Of a stretch of DNA of 64,000 nt, positions 11,801 to 23,900 are shown in pieces. Position numbers and translations under genes: made by a program. Position 1 is the stretch's first letter; the number at the start of each line of letters is the position of its first letter. The notes below the pieces were generated by a model that saw only the letters and a list, made by a program, of their open reading frames with translations, did no database searches and had not been told where the DNA came from. Source of the stretch: Lumnitzera littorea (taxonomy: Eukaryota > Streptophyta > Magnoliopsida > Myrtales > Combretaceae); the NCBI GenBank assembly GCA_024138015.1, contig JAMXBB010000003.1, positions 33,622,796 to 33,686,795 on the forward strand, given 5' to 3'.

Positions 11801-13070
11801 ATAAGCTACTAAGATGTTTTTAGCATTTGCTGTATTTAGATACTTTAAATTATTCCAAATGGATATGAAGAGGGCATTCCTAAATGGATATATTAAAAAA
11901 GAAATATATGTAAAGTAGCTATCGAGCTTTGAGGATAGTGAATTCCTAAAACATATTTATAAGCTCAACAAAACTCTATATGGACTTAAATAAGTTCCTA
12001 AAGCTTGATATGAAAGATTAAGTAGTTTTTTGGTAAGCAATAGTTTTTCTAAAGGGAAGCAAAGGTTTTTCTACGTGATAGCTTAATACAACATTATTTA
12101 CCAAGTAACATAATTCACACATGTTGATCATTTAAACCTATGTGGATGATATTGTGTTTAGCACTACCAACATAAGCCTTGTTGATGAGTTTGTTCAATG
12201 TATGAAAAATGAAATTTGAGATAAACATGATGGAGGAATTGAATTATTTCTTTAGTCTTCAAATAAAGCAAACCAAAAATGGAATTTTTATTAACCAAGC
12301 TAAATATACTAGGAGCTCTTGGAAAAGTTTAAAATAGATAATTGTAAGACTAGGTTAACTCTAACGAGCACCACTTAAAACTTGATAAAAATAAAAGTAG
12401 AAAAACTATTTATAAAATTATGTATAGGGGCATGATAAGTAATCTCTTGTACCTAATCACATCTAGGCTTGATATCATGTTTGTTGTGTGTCTATGTGTG
12501 CAATTTCAATCTTGCCTTAAGAAATCTCACTTGGGTGCAATCAAATGCATCTTCATGTACTTTGCAAGCACAATTAAAATCAGCTTGTGGTATTCAAAGT
12601 TTACCTTTTTTGATTTAGTTTGACACTCTGATGCTAACTTTGCTAGTTGTAAAGTTGATCCAAAAAACACAATCAACACATGTTACTTTCTTAGCTACTC
12701 TTTAGTGTCATGACATTGAAAGAAACAAAACTCGATAGCATTTTCAATTACCAAAACTAAGTATGTGGCTACCTGTAGTTGTTGTACTTAAATCCTATTG
12801 ATAAAACAAATATTGCATGATTATGGTCTAAAATTCTCTAATGTCCTAATTAGATACGATAATATTGTTGCTATCAATCTAATAAAGAACCTAATTCAAC
12901 ACTTAAGGACTAAGCATATTGAAATTAAGCATCACTTCATTCGTAATCATGTGCAAAATAACGACATGCACTTAGAATTTGTTGATATTAATAATTAAAT
13001 AGCGAATATCTTTAGCATAAGTTTTATATATTAAGAAGAAAATTGAGAATGGTCATGTAAAACAAATACT
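8831..13070 (+). pseudogene. Copia-1 pol: protease, integrase, reverse transcriptase, RNase H
   Basis: Domains in order, all with stops and frameshifts: a charged, coiled-coil-like spacer (about 9040-9240); protease around 9694, with WILNSG where the family has DSG (Asp to Asn), then a HITGDASKF segment; GAG-pre-integrase (about 9950-10113); integrase core (10560-11030) with IDWFDP, IIVDDFTKYT, NNHGGQFEN and GVAEKKN, the second catalytic Asp being Asn; a linker (11030-11520); reverse transcriptase (11520-12300) with GAKWLFKIK, QMDMKRAFLNGYI, LYGLK and an intact YVDD at 12139-12150; and RNase H (12420-13010) with frame changes and KHIEIKHHFIRN near the end. The polyprotein would cut itself, copy the RNA and integrate the cDNA. 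The MULE MITE at 10123-10549 separates pre-integrase from integrase. The order and motifs make the class certain. The lineage is not determined. Confidence 0.88.
10123..10549. mobile_element. MULE-type MITE, 427 bp
   Basis: The terminal inverted repeats are GAGGAAATTGC..CCCCTAAACTTTG at the left and its inverse ..AAGGGGGTTTTGGCATTTTCCCC at the right. A 9-base duplication, TTAAATTAA, flanks it exactly at 10114-10122 and 10550-10558. Nine-base duplications and A/C-rich long TIRs are typical of Mutator-like elements. The interior is made of repeated variants of a unit containing AAACTTTAATTTTAGT and has no coding capacity. It interrupts copia-1 between pre-integrase and integrase. Confidence 0.9.
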
Positions 13071-13074
13071 AGAC

Positions 13075-14824
13075 ACTAAAGAACTAAAATGGTAATTCTT
13101 GTAAAAAAATGGACTTTCCAATGTATTAATTGACTAATAACATGATATTGGACCTAAGAAACAAGCTCATATAAGCCTTATGCATTAAACATTGAATTTA
13201 ACATATTTTAGGTACATTTGAAGTCATACATGCATATTTAGGTTCCTAAATGCACAATTTCACCATGTCATGATTTCTAGCCCAAAATTGACTTTCGCAT
13301 TTTTAATTTAATTTATAAATCATGATTGAGTGGTTATTTTGGTTAGATATTAATCTTGTGCAAATTTGGTCCCTCTAGACCCTCATTAGGCTCTTTATGA
13401 TATAAGATAGAACATTTGATCATTTAGACAATTTTGGATGATATTTGCCTTAATAATGCACCCTTTATGTCTATAAGTGCTATTTAAAGTTGTTTGAAGT
13501 ACAAATTTCCCTTGGATTTGAATTGGTGTACATGTTTGATCTCTAGCTCTATTTGTGTTCAACAATTAGCTTTAAGGAACTTAAGTAATGATTTTGTGAT
13601 TCTTTGATTCTTAAAGCTATATTTTGATTCTACCATGCTTGAACATGATATTGAAATTTCCCTTAAGTATTGGCTTACTAAATCATGGTTTCAATACTCA
13701 AAAGTTGGTCAATTACATATAATTGTAGCATATCGTGAACTATAAGGCCCTATAGATTTGATTGAGTTAAATCTGGCTATCTAACTAAAATATAAAATTT
13801 TTAAGCCTTAAAGGACTAAATGAAACTTACTTGAAGTGTTTGCTAGCTTAGTACATCAAATAAAATAGGATTGAGTTAGCAATTTAGTAGCAAAATGGAC
13901 ATTTCTCTCATTTTGCAAAATGGTAGACAATTAGCAAGCTAGTGCCCTTGGTGTACTAGCATGTCACTAACAAGCAATTGTAAAGAATGTAGCCATCATT
14001 CTATTCGGTGTACTGGCAAGGCAGTACTCATAAGTACCATCATGCTAGTGAAGCAGCCTCTTTAACAAACTTGTAAACATTTTGTTCTTAAGACCGTCAT
14101 GCTGGTATTAATTCTTAACATTATGACAGTAAATCAAATCATCTGCACAATTCGAATGAAACACTCGATCTTTTTCTCTCTCTTCATTCCATCTTCTTGC
14201 ACCATTGAAATGTTTTCCTAACTCCTCTTAAACCCTTGTATTCCTTTCTCCCAAACCCTCAAATTCTCTCCAAAATCACATTCTCTTCACACTCAAATCA
14301 CCTTCCTGACCAATTGTTTTCTCTCTCTCTTCCCTTTACTTCCTCTCACTCTCTCTCTCATACCAATGCACCACCATGCAAACCCCTTCTTAATTCCTCA
14401 CCATTGTGCTACCATATAACTCCCTTTCACTAAAATCACTCTACATGTACTCCTTGCCCATCAATTTCACCTCTTTTACTATATCCTTTATCTACATCTC
14501 AACCTAACCCCCCTTTCAAACCATAATCCACCACCTATCTATCAAAATGCCTCTAAGGACTGCTCATGATCTTTCCGCCTACCCCCACCACCACCCCCAC
14601 TAACCCCCACCCCCCCGGCCTAACTCCCCAACAACAAAAGGCTCTTCACTTCACCTTAACATACCCAATGCTTTGAAAAGTTTGAAGACCTGGAAGTAGA
14701 CACTAACATCTTTTATGCCTAAGGAGTACTTCAAGAATTTTGCATTCTGTACATTCAGCAAGTCATAATAGATCACATTTTAGACATATTGAGGCTTTTA
14801 GTATGAATGCCAAAAACTTAATAT
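13075..14824 (+). other. Copia-1 3' spacer with a possible third-ORF remnant
   Basis: This 1.75-kb stretch lies between the end of RNase H and the 3' LTR. Most of it shows nothing coding. From about 14160 it becomes pyrimidine-rich like a 5' leader, an ATG lies near 14546, and Pro/His-rich and then mixed sequence follows (LFTSP, FEKFEDLEVDTNIFY in one frame around 14640-14720). Some copia elements carry an extra ORF here, so this may be its remnant. The evidence is weak: several stops and no recognised domain. Confidence 0.35.
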
Positions 14825-15790
14825 TGATGGCGTAGAGCTCTAGATTGAAAGACGATTTCGATTCTAATCATCAAGTTAGCATGACGGTTAGGAGTTGTTG
14901 GCATTCGCATTGGCGGAAGAAAAGCTTATCAACTTGATAGTAAGCATATATGCCGTCATGACAATAACCCTATTTTAACTAGGCATTAGAGCATATAATG
15001 CATAGTAATAGGAAAAATTTATCAAAATGATATGAATGCTCAACAATTTGGTTAAGGACAATTAATAACTAATAGTCTCCTACAATCTAAAGACATTCTC
15101 TTACATTTTTTGTTCTATTACTTATAATTTGTCTCTTGTACTTTTATTTGCTCTCAATTAAGAGAGATTAAGTGTATAGTGCTTGAGGATTTATTCACTA
15201 CAAAACTTGAAGAGAAAAGCACTACATTTGTATAATCATTGTGCGTAATTAGAGGTGTGCAAGTAGGTTAAATAGACCAACCTGACCTAGTCTACTTTAG
15301 CCTATGGAGTAAATGGACCGATTCGTAGGATAAAAGTGTAAATGTGTTTAACGAGTTGGGCTCATTTGGCCTATTATTTAAATGGGCAAAAAAAAAAAAA
15401 AAATCAGCTCAAACCCTTTTAAAAGATGGGTTAAATAAGTTGGTTTGCATACCAAAACCACTTGCATGCCTCTATGCATAATTGTGATTGAGGTAACTTG
15501 TATAGCTCTTAAAGCATTAAATTATAAGATTAATAAAGTAGTGTGAAGTTTTTTGATTGGAGGCGATTGTAGGTTTATAGAGAGCTAGGAGCGATCTGAA
15601 CTCTAGGTTTGATTTCTTTATCCCTTTCTCTTTCTTTTTCTATAATTCTTATTGGTCATTACAACTTGCTCATCTTATTTACTACTTAGATTGCATTTAT
15701 GATTAAAAATCAATTAGAAATAAAAAAAATTTTCATAAGACTCAATTCAACACCCTTTCCCCTTCTTGAGTATTACCTTAGTGTTTTTCA
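14825..15790 (+). repeat. Copia-1 3' LTR, carrying a MITE
   Basis: It matches the 5' LTR from GAGCTCTA near 14836 through TTGCTCATCTTATTTACTAC near 15668. The similarity is interrupted only by the 225-base MITE at 15250-15474. The last part (CTCAATTCAACACCC, CTTGAGTATTACC) resembles copia LTR ends but has no clear partner in the 5' copy. The end at about 15790 is a guess based on a terminal CA. Confidence 0.7.
15250..15474. mobile_element. hAT-type MITE, 225 bp
   Basis: It begins TAGAGGTGTGCAAGT and ends ACTTGCATGCCTCTA, near-perfect inverted repeats. It is flanked by an eight-base duplication, TGCGTAAT at 15242-15249 and TGCATAAT at 15475-15482, differing by one CpG-to-CpA change. Eight-base duplications and these termini fit hAT elements. 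The 5' LTR of the same copia lacks it, which proves insertion after the copia arrived. There is no coding capacity. Confidence 0.92.
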
Positions 15791-18038
15791 AAGTTAGCGG
15801 AACATTCTATATTCATCATAAAGCAAAACCAAGTAGGTGGATTGATTCAATTTCGTTATTAGGCAAGGCAATTTAAAGGTTGAAGTTGTGGGTTAAAAGT
15901 TAGATTTTGTTCGTTTCTAGCTTGAAGTTTTTGAGAAAATTAAAGAAGGTAGGCTTAGGTATTTTAGAAACTATGTTAGAGGTTTTGAGGATTAGTGTCC
16001 CATGAGTCTAAAGCCATTAACCCTACCTTAAGAGCCAGCTTTGATTCAGTAGGTTTTCCTTCCTTTAAATTATTGTGTTGATTGTTGCTTCAAAAAAAAA
16101 AAAAAAGAAAGAAAAGAAAAGTAAAAGAAAAACTACAAAAAAAATTGAAAAAAAAAAGTGTATTGTGATCTTTGTTGACACGATCTTATTTGAATAATGT
16201 GTTATAAGTTTTGAATAAAGTAAATGCCATGTTATTAATATGTTAGTTTGATGAATAAATGAATTGTGTGCAATAATTAGCATGTAGGCTTGATTTTTAA
16301 TAATATAGCATGATAATTTTTTTTTTTTGAGTTTATCACGATTTGGAATAATTTTCATGAGGGTTTGATCTTAATGAACAATTTAGCATGTTTAATAAAT
16401 TGTTTAGCTTACCTGGCTTTAAAATAAATAAATGAAGCGAATAAATTATTACGTTTGATTTCGGTGTGTTTAAATAATTTGCTTGGGAGACATGTTAAGC
16501 TTTCCATGATAAATCATCTCGTTGTCTTTGTTAATGATGTGCTTTCAAATAAAATGATTTTTCTTTTTTCAAAAAAATCAAATTTTCATGTAAAAAAAGT
16601 TTTTCATACAGAAAACATTTTAATTGGCCTTTTCCAATTTAGGACATCTAGATTTTTTTCAAAGATGGAACAAAAAAAAATATAAATTAATAAAATTTGA
16701 TGAACTTAAAATGAAAATAGTTTTTTTTTTTTAATAAAACAAACTAACCAAAGTTTTCTTAAATTTAGAATATGTGGGTTTGATTCCGCTTTGTAGGTAT
16801 GTAAGTATTTCGAGCTACCCATACAAATAACAAATACACTTTTTCACCTATTAATCTTTTTCCCAATTTTTTTTTAAATAAAATAAAACCTTTTTATTTG
16901 AAAAGAGAAGGATTATAGGCCTATTAGTTATTTTATGAATCTTTCTACACAAACCTTTGAGTTTTAATAAGGAAGTGTCAAAGCTTTAATGTTTGGTTTC
17001 TTTTTTAAAAAATATTTTTAGAAAACTCGCAAATTAATCATTGAAATTAAGTCCCATAACCTAATGGACCTTAATTTCATTTTTTTCTAACTTAGATTAA
17101 GGAAAAATCAAAAACTAAAATTTCAGCTCGATAACTTAACATAATATTAATTTTTTATTTAAACTTTTTGAAAAATTAATCCTTTATTTTAACTTATCTT
17201 CAAATGTTAATCTCCTTGTATGTAATTTTCTCTTTTACTAAGTTAATTATCTTTGAATAATAAGATAATGGTATGTGTTCGCCTATTTATTTGTTTAAAA
17301 AATTAGAGATAAAACCTATGTATACAAACTATATAAAGAAAACAAACACAGTTATAAATATATGAAGCGTTAAGGGGTGACAGCTCTAGTATGCAAAATT
17401 AATTTACCTTCCTTATTAGTAAATCTACAATTGATATTGACAGGTGGGGGGATCAAGATAGCTTATCCCGCTGGCACAATGTCATATCTCGGAGGCCTTA
17501 ATATGGTCCATGATCAATAGATTGCATTCGTCAAGAAAAACCTGTAGCTTCATTGAAAAAAAATAAGAAAGATATTTTTAGCGTTGTTTTTGTTAAGCTA
17601 TGAAGTGGACTGCTGCCCCAAGCGAAATTTAACGGTCATGACAACTCCAAAATCATTTGTGGAGTGAGAATATAGTTCTTAAATTTTTAAAATGGGTCAA
17701 AGCCTTGTCATAACTTTGGAAAATGTTTATTTATCTATCCAACTATTAGAAAAGCTTAAAAATTATTGCCATCGTATATATTCTAGCGATGATTTGCAGA
17801 ATTCTATTGATAGCTGATAAGTAATTGTATATTTTAAAAGCAATGAGATAGGTAAAAAGATGTTTTTTGGATTGAGGAATAATCGATACCTTATCATTAG
17901 TTTTTGAAGGTATTTATGATTACCGAGCAATTAATTAAAGCCTACTCTTATATATAAATTTAGTTCCAAAGTTATCTCATCAGAAAAGTTAAACTTATAA
18001 AAGTGATGATTTTCTTGTATTTATGTTTCAATATTACT
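15791..18038. other. Spacer, no gene recognised; one exon-like patch
   Basis: The stretch is AT-rich with an A-rich patch at 16092-16160 and T-rich runs. At about 17441-17560 a less AT-rich patch follows a TTGACAG acceptor-like sequence, and one frame reads WGDQDSLSRWHNVISRRP before a stop while another reads AYPAGTMSYLGGLNMVHDQ. Neither is a family I recognise, so I do not call a gene. Confidence 0.4.
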
Positions 18039-18039
18039 C

Positions 18040-18520
18040 TATGGACACAGCTTGTTCTTGCTTCAAAAGATTCTTTCCCCGTAGATCCTCTAATAGATCA
18101 ATGTCAATCATATGGTTCGAAAGTCATATCAACTCAACACCTTTTCTTCTTTAAGAAAAGCGCATATCGTTCGAAGTTCTCTTGTTAATATTTCATTTTC
18201 TCATAAATGTTTCAAGTTTTTTTCTTTTTTCTTCGGTTCCTTTCATATTGTTTTTTAACATGCCCTAGTGGGCAATGGATTTGCTTATCTCTTGAGCCTT
18301 AATTTAAGCCATTCAATTGGACCATAGGTTATATGGAGCCTAGGCCCACCTTTTCTCATTAAACTTCATATGGCCTTTATATTTTTCTCCTTTTCTTTTT
18401 TCTTGTACAACCCAACAAGTAACAATCAAGGCTCATGACAGTCACTCTTTGAAACCTAGGAGCTTTCAAACGTTTAGTTCCATTCCATATATTTGGAGTT
18501 GATGATATAAAGTTTATCAA
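18040..18520 (+). repeat. Dispersed repeat E, copy 1
   Basis: Parts of this stretch recur at about 41555-41660 and 46930-47340, in the same order and orientation but separated there by a long LTR-like block. Shared landmarks are ATCAATG followed by CAATCATAT, CTCATAAATGT, and a pyrimidine-rich CCTTTATATTTT region. No coding capacity was seen and the class is unknown. Confidence 0.5.
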
Positions 18521-20236
18521 AATTGGATAAGAAATAAGTAAGATATGATCAGACAGAGTTTAAAAACGTAGAAATGAAAGCTTCTAATAGTTTGGGTTTG
18601 ACCTATGCTTGATTTGAAGATTGTATTATATTTTCATAGGTTTGATAAGTAAGGAAGGACCATGTGGTGGAGTTTAGGATTCTACTCTATTATTGAGTTT
18701 AGGTAAGTAGATCTAACTCATGCTTTTTGTAAATATATTGTTACTCATAACACTGTATACTATTTAATGCTGTGTTGATTGAATATAGGTATATCTTAAG
18801 TGAATTGATATGCTATTATAGTATATGTTGATGTGTTGATTTTGAGTGACAATAACTATATTTTAGTTAAACTATTATGTTGCCATGTTGGGTGATGATT
18901 TGTGCTTATGAATGATTATGCTAACTAGGGAAGTTGAGTGATTGCTAACTCAATCTTCCCACTCAATCTTCTGGGTGTTCACCTAAGTGAAACCTAAGTA
19001 AGATACTAGAATTCCAATAAGAAGAGTTTAAAAACCAGAATCAGATCACTAGATTGAATAAAACTTAAAGATTAATTGTGCTGATTAATATTTTTGAGTT
19101 GTTATTGCATAACATGGCATAGCACAGCATAGTACGGTATGGTACGACACAAAAATGGGCCTACGGGTTAGAAATTTCATAATGAGGCTTTTAAGTGATC
19201 ATGGAAAAAGCATGGCTTTATGAACTCAGTTTTAGAAGTATATAGATTGCATTGCCCAAACATTGTGATTATTTTGATAGTCAAATTTGGTAGACTATAG
19301 TATGTGGTCTAATTTGGCAGTGTTGCCACTTTGATTTGGTAGACTATAGTGTGTGGTCTAATCCGACGGTGTTGTCGCTTTGATTTGGTAAACTACAGTG
19401 TGTAGTCTAATTTTCCAAAGTTAAGGGTCCTACTTCCAAGCAACTCCTTATTGCCCTTTTTGAAAGTGATAGACTATAGTGTGGTCTAATTTTGTAATGT
19501 TGAGAGTCTTACTCCCAAGCAACTCCTTATTGCCCTTTTTGAAAATGGTAGACTATAGTGTATAGTTCAATTTGGTGGGGGTTTTACTTCAAAGCAGCTC
19601 CTTGTTGCCCTAGGTTCTTAGATGTTATATCCAAATGCCTAGCTATTTTGACTAACTGGAAGAAGTTTGGAGGGCATAGGATATTAATACTGATGCATGC
19701 CATGTGCATGAGCATAGCATGCTGCATTACTAGTTACTAGTAGTAAGTGCTCAGTTGGGTGAATGCATATGTGAAGTTGAACTAGCAAGTTATGATTAAA
19801 ACATTTTAGTTGTGATATGTAGTATTATCTATCATATTATTTATATTATGTTGTTTGTTATCCACTCTCACTCAGTTTCAGTAGCTGAGGGGATAAAATG
19901 TTTTATCTTCAGATTAACTATATCATGAAGGGCCCAAAACTCAAGGGGGATATGTATACTAAGAGCATAAGTCAGAGTCAGCAACTATTGTAAGGAACAT
20001 GTATTAAGTCAAGAATCCTATTATTATGAAGATGAGGAAGCAAAAAGTTGGTTCATATTTTGATGTAAATACTATGTTGTAAACATAAGTTGTAGCAGAA
20101 TATCTAGCTCAACTCCGATGTCGAAACCCCTTATCATGTAAACAATATTGTCTTTTGATGAATGAGTAGGTTGAGTTAAGTTCTCGATAGGTATTCTTGT
20201 GTGATAGTGAATCCTGTGCTATGTCGGGATGTGACA
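18521..20236 (+). mobile_element. LTR-like block D, copy 1, with internal tandem repeats
   Basis: It is related to the block at 41675-46894. Both have a stretch like GCTTACTCAC-type plant LTRs near 18900-19000, GTTCACCTAAGTGAA or its variant, CATGGCATGGCAC-like sequence, TCTTACTTCCAAGTAGCTCC-like sequence and a near-end TATCCACTCTCACTCA. It ends GGGATGTGACA at 20236, a common gypsy LTR end. The 5' end is unclear. It looks like a shortened LTR of a gypsy element and has no coding region. Confidence 0.5.
19288..19610 (+). repeat. Tandem repeat array inside block D
   Basis: The motif TGGTAGACTATAGTG (or a close variant) starts at 19288, 19337, 19386, 19467 and 19546. The first steps are exactly 49 bases and the later ones 81 and 79, because the later units gain a segment containing CAACTCCTTATTGCCC. 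The related block near 46100 has only a single diverged version of that segment. Confidence 0.82.
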
Positions 20237-20973
20237 ATTACCACATCAAAAAGCTTATTCCTAGTTAGAACTAAAATGGTTGGAATTTATACCTTGAAAG
20301 CAATTCAAATTCATTTTAGATGTCAGTATTTGATAAAACACACATAACCATTAGAGGCTTGAGTCGTTTTTTGGGAGAAATAATTACAAAGAGAGGCAAT
20401 ACATTCACAATAGACGTATAACATAACATATTAGCACTATGCTGGCCATCCATCTAATAGATTTCATACACCGTACAAATGTGGAGATTGAGGATAAAGA
20501 GTGATACAAAAAACAAATTTTATGGAACTCTTTCAATATATAGACCTAGAAAAGAAATGGTAGTGGATTGGAGGAAATAAAGAAAATATAAAATGGAAGT
20601 CTCTTAAGACTATTTAGGTATTGCTAAGATTTGTTTAAGATTTTTGCAAAACATATCCATCAATGAGAGGTTTGAAGCTTAAATATGAAAAAAGAAAAAA
20701 AAAAAAGATGCAAAGGAGTTGATTGACTTATTTGAGGGAGTTTAAGAAGGTGATCCCAAAACTTTATAACATCAATAAAGGGTCTAATAAGAAGATTGCA
20801 TATGATTTTCAAGATTTTTTCCGATAGATAATTATGATTAAGTGAAAGAAATTTTAAGTCCTCAACTTTTAAGAAAAGCAATTATAAAGGATACAACTAA
20901 AAGGATTTGATGTTTGCTCAAGATGAGGCAAGATATTTTAAGATTGAACAGGAATATATGATGAAATTATATG
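20237..20973 (+). repeat. Repeat C, copy 1, left part
   Basis: It is collinear with about 52716-53499. Both share TGGAATTTAT, GATTACAAAGAGAGG, TAATAGATTTCATA, GAGTGATA and GAGTTGATTGA in order. It ends where a 3.4-kb solo LTR is inserted and resumes at 24404. No convincing coding frame was found and the repeat's class is unknown. Confidence 0.72.
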
Positions 20974-20978
20974 AAAAG

Positions 20979-23900
20979 TGTAAATCCTTAAATTTTTCAA
21001 TCTAGCATCTGAAGTAGACTTAAGTATGTTAGATATTTTAAGAGTTGATAAGGTTAGTGAAAGTAAAAACCCTAAAATAACTAATCAATCGCATATAAAA
21101 TTTTTCTAACCCAAATGTATGTAAACACTAAAGGTTTCATCCGAAAGTAACAAAAACTCTAAAACTATAACTTTAAGGATAGAAAAGTAATAAATCACCA
21201 TAATTTATCTTCAAACCCTAATTGATAATATAACCTTAATATTATACCAAATCATTGGTAAAAAATTTAAGATAACTTTCAATCATTCATAAATACATAT
21301 AATACTAAAGTAATCCTTTAGAAACTAAGATATTGCATCATAGATCATATTCATTTTCTAAGTATATAACTAAGTTAGTATTACATAGAGTTAAGAGTTT
21401 AGTTGATGTTTAGGTTGCATGTAGTAAACATTAATACCCTAAATAATACTTTTCATAGTAATTATACTAAGTAGCTTACTAAATAAAGTATATAGGATAT
21501 AAATACCTAATGGACCTAATGGAAGATTTCATTATCTATTTTTACTAATCAATTCACTAAACTTCTTATTTTCTTTCATTTCCTTAATCTTTCTCTTAAT
21601 TTTCCCTAATTACTTCATTATGTATACTAAATGGCATGTAATTTTGGAAAGTTAACCAAGTCAATACTTATTGACCAAGGTCAAAAGGTTGACTAAAGTC
21701 AACATATAGAAAAGTCAACAAAATTTCTTTTATTTTAGAAATATCTCTTCCTTTCTAATGGTTTCTTTTCTCTTCTTTTAGATTTTTCTTCCTTTTCTCT
21801 TCCTCTTTGCCGTCCACAACTTTTCCACTTAGGACTTCACTTGTTTTCATTTTTAAAACACAAAACAACACAAAATCAAGTCCCTTTCTTCTTCTTCCCA
21901 AACCGTAATTCCCTTTTCCTCTCACCTTTCTTAATTTTCAAACTTTGCAACCATATTTCAAGGAGAAAACAAAGGTATGTTATTATGTATTACTTCATAT
22001 TATTTAATAGTTAGATGAATAGGTAGGTTAGTATAAGAAGTTTATGTGTTGTGTACATATATGTTGTTGAAGGCTTAAAGTTTCAATTTTTATGTTTGGA
22101 AGTGTAGAATAGCCTTAGTAAATGGAAGAAGAGTATGTGTACATGTATCTGAGTATGTTTACATAAGAGTATACTAGATAAATACATATGTAAAGACCTT
22201 TGTACATAAGAATCCATTATGTATATAACCTAAAATAAGGCATATACTAACTATACATACATATACCATGCTAAATACACCCTAAAATACAAAAAGATGA
22301 AATTTGAGAAGCTTTCTTAAGAGGAATTTTAGACATACGAAAATATGTATAAAAATATATGTCACCGTATGTGTACATGGGTATATGTACAAGTATAAAT
22401 ACAGTATATATATAAGTATATGTATAAGTATACTAGTATACATACAAGTGTAGTAAATGTATAAGTATATACTTAATATATGTAAAAGTGTACATAAGAT
22501 ACTTAAGCATGAGGTAAGGGCTTATGTAAGCAAAAAATGATGACACTTAAGTAATGATGTAAGCAATGATGTAATTAAATGATGATGTAAGCTATAATAT
22601 AAGCAAATGAATAACACAAGTAATTGATGACATAAGCATAAGCTTATAAAATAATAACTTATAATATTATATAAGAATATAACATAAGTATGTATATGTA
22701 CTTAGGATCTAAAAATCTTTTAAACCCTAATACACTTCCTAAATTAAATTAAACTTAATTAAATACATGAATTAGTAATACCAATGTAAAATTCTCTAAG
22801 TGGAAGAACCTAATAGCTAATCAAATCATTAAGTCTTAAAATAGGATATAAATATAAGTAATAAGAATAATTAAGCTTCAATAGTTAAAATTTCAATAAA
22901 TTTAGCCCATATTATAAAAACACAAGTTTTAACGTCCAAAACGGACATCACCATATGAATGTACATTTGAAAACAATGAAAAACAACTATAAATTCATAA
23001 ATATCAGAAGTAGAACAAAAAAGTTGCATACGATTAGTGATAAAGTCTAATTGGATAAAAATTGATAGTAATCTATGTAGAATTAGGTAAATAAATATTT
23101 AGAATTACTAGTTAATTCAATTGCTTACTATCATTATTTTATTGTAATGATTAAGTGATCTAGTGGTAGGCGAGGATCTCCTGATTGATTACTATGACTA
23201 GGGTGAGTCATCATGCTTGAGTGAGTATTTACCCTATAATTCTATACTTGTATGTGATTGTAGATAGTGGACTTAAGTGATATTGTTAATTGATTATTGT
23301 ATAGGGTTGGGAAATGATTGTGTATGTTATTATGTGTTGAATTGTAAATTTACCTTAAGTACGAATAATACTTTGTTTATTGTATGGTAGTATGGAAAAT
23401 GATTGTGTGTACTATTGGATGGTCACATCATAATTGAACTTAATTATACTCGGCTTATAAGAAGAAACTAGTTCATGCATCAACCTATATTGCATAGACA
23501 TGATTCCAACCATCATATCACACGGAGGTAAAGAGAGGCCATTCGGGGTTTGTTATTATAAATTTATTGGTTCTGTAAAATGCACTCGTACAAAATGACC
23601 TTACCTTAGCCCACGAGAATACTAGGCTTTGGAGGCGCCAATCACTTGGCTAAAGGTCGAGTTTAGAGGCCTCTGTTTAGGGGTAAGTGTGGATTGCGGG
23701 GGCCCACTCATGATTATACTAGAACTTGGGTTTTTATAAAAATAAAAGACTTGTTTGATTTAAGTACGGAACGTATAGTTCCGTAGTAAAGCAAGTTCTA
23801 GTATAATACCCCGATCTGATTGGTGCCATATATACTCCAACCTTGATTTCGAAGGGCGTTAAATCTGAGTTACATATATGGACTAGTTAACTATATGTAT

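Larger units (their letters stand above)
4689..15790 (+). mobile_element. Copia-1: degenerate Ty1/copia LTR retrotransposon with nested insertions
   Basis: A copia element in plus orientation. The order is LTR, gag, CCHC knuckle, a coiled spacer, protease, GAG-pre-integrase, integrase, reverse transcriptase, RNase H, a long 3' spacer and LTR. Integrase before reverse transcriptase defines Ty1/copia. It carries three later insertions: a 2.6-kb solo LTR in gag, a MULE MITE in the integrase region and a hAT MITE in the 3' LTR. The reading frames resume on the far side of the first two, and the LTR similarity resumes after the third. Without them the element would be about 7.9 kb. The long segment between pol and the 3' LTR recalls SIRE-type copia elements, but that lineage call is an inference. 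LTR boundaries are approximate and I found no target-site duplication. Stops and frameshifts throughout make it inactive. Confidence 0.85.

Noticed and set aside
16785..16812. B-box-like GGGTTTGATTCC as a SINE
   Set aside because: No A box at the right distance, no A-rich tail directly after and no flanking duplication.
18034..20241. ATTAC at 18034-18038 and 20237-20241 as a target duplication around 18039-20236
   Set aside because: The interval would include repeat E, which is separate from block D elsewhere, and its left end is not TG. The match is likely chance in AT-rich DNA.
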